Assembly (NCBI GenBank): GCA_051745085.1
Contig: JBNJDR010000029.1
Coordinates: forward strand, 1-22,283
Source: Halonatronomonas sp051745085
GTDB taxonomy: Bacteria; Bacillota; Halanaerobiia; Halanaerobiales; Halarsenatibacteraceae
Direction: 5' to 3'
DNA: 22,283 nucleotides
Position numbers and translations under genes: made by a program. Positions 22,258-22,283 of this stretch are shown here, piece after piece (position 1 is the first letter of the stretch; each line of letters starts with the position of its first letter). Under the pieces are notes generated by a model. It made no database searches. It was not told where the DNA came from and saw only the letters and a program-made list of their open reading frames with translations.

Positions 22258-22283
22258 AATCTCAACCTCCTAGTAGATAGGTA

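Overview
The window is A+T-rich bacterial DNA, almost wholly coding, and points to an anaerobic, fermentative, probably halophilic Firmicute; Halanaerobiales is my best guess. The grounds are a glmS ribozyme, an acpS to endoA neighbourhood of Bacillus/Clostridium type, strong AGGAGG ribosome binding sites with frequent TTG/GTG starts, an electron-bifurcating [FeFe] hydrogenase operon, acidic proteins, and a glutamate 2,3-aminomutase, the enzyme that makes the compatible solute beta-glutamate. The taxon is an inference; no rRNA or tRNA gene is present.

Region 1 (1-9360, all +): amrA and amrS (two parts of the AmmeMemoRadiSam set); glmM, then a glmS ribozyme beginning a few bases after the glmM stop, then glmS (amino-sugar and cell-wall precursor supply with GlcN6P feedback); acpS overlapping a bifunctional NAD(P)H-hydrate repair gene; a two-CBS protein; and a large SF1 helicase-like protein carrying an N-terminal DbpA-type RNA-binding domain and an altered Walker B motif.

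Region 2 (9361-12370, +): an EndoAI/EndoA (MazEF-type) toxin-antitoxin pair with its own near-consensus sigma-A promoter and a strong terminator, then an asparaginase II-family enzyme and an amidohydrolase as a tight pair closed by a second terminator.

Region 3 (12380-20720, +): a ten-gene hydrogen operon behind an extended -10 promoter with palindromic and Rex-like sequence. The first five genes look like a signalling unit: a DRTGG-like protein, an RsbT-like ATPase/kinase, an H-cluster protein with altered active-site residues, a second DRTGG-like protein, and a PHP phosphoesterase. The last five encode the HydABC hydrogenase (HydC, HydB, HydA) with a GHKL ATPase and a small 2Fe-2S-like protein interleaved. 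The plausible logic is that H2 or redox state is sensed by the second H-cluster protein and passed through the ATPase, DRTGG and PHP proteins to hydrogenase activity or expression. This is the least understood and most interesting part of the window.

Region 4 (20720-22257, -): glutamate 2,3-aminomutase and a small two-helix membrane protein, converging on the hydrogen operon with a shared bidirectional terminator. No stretch longer than 300 bases lacks a gene, and I see no insertion sequences, CRISPR arrays or RNA genes other than the ribozyme.
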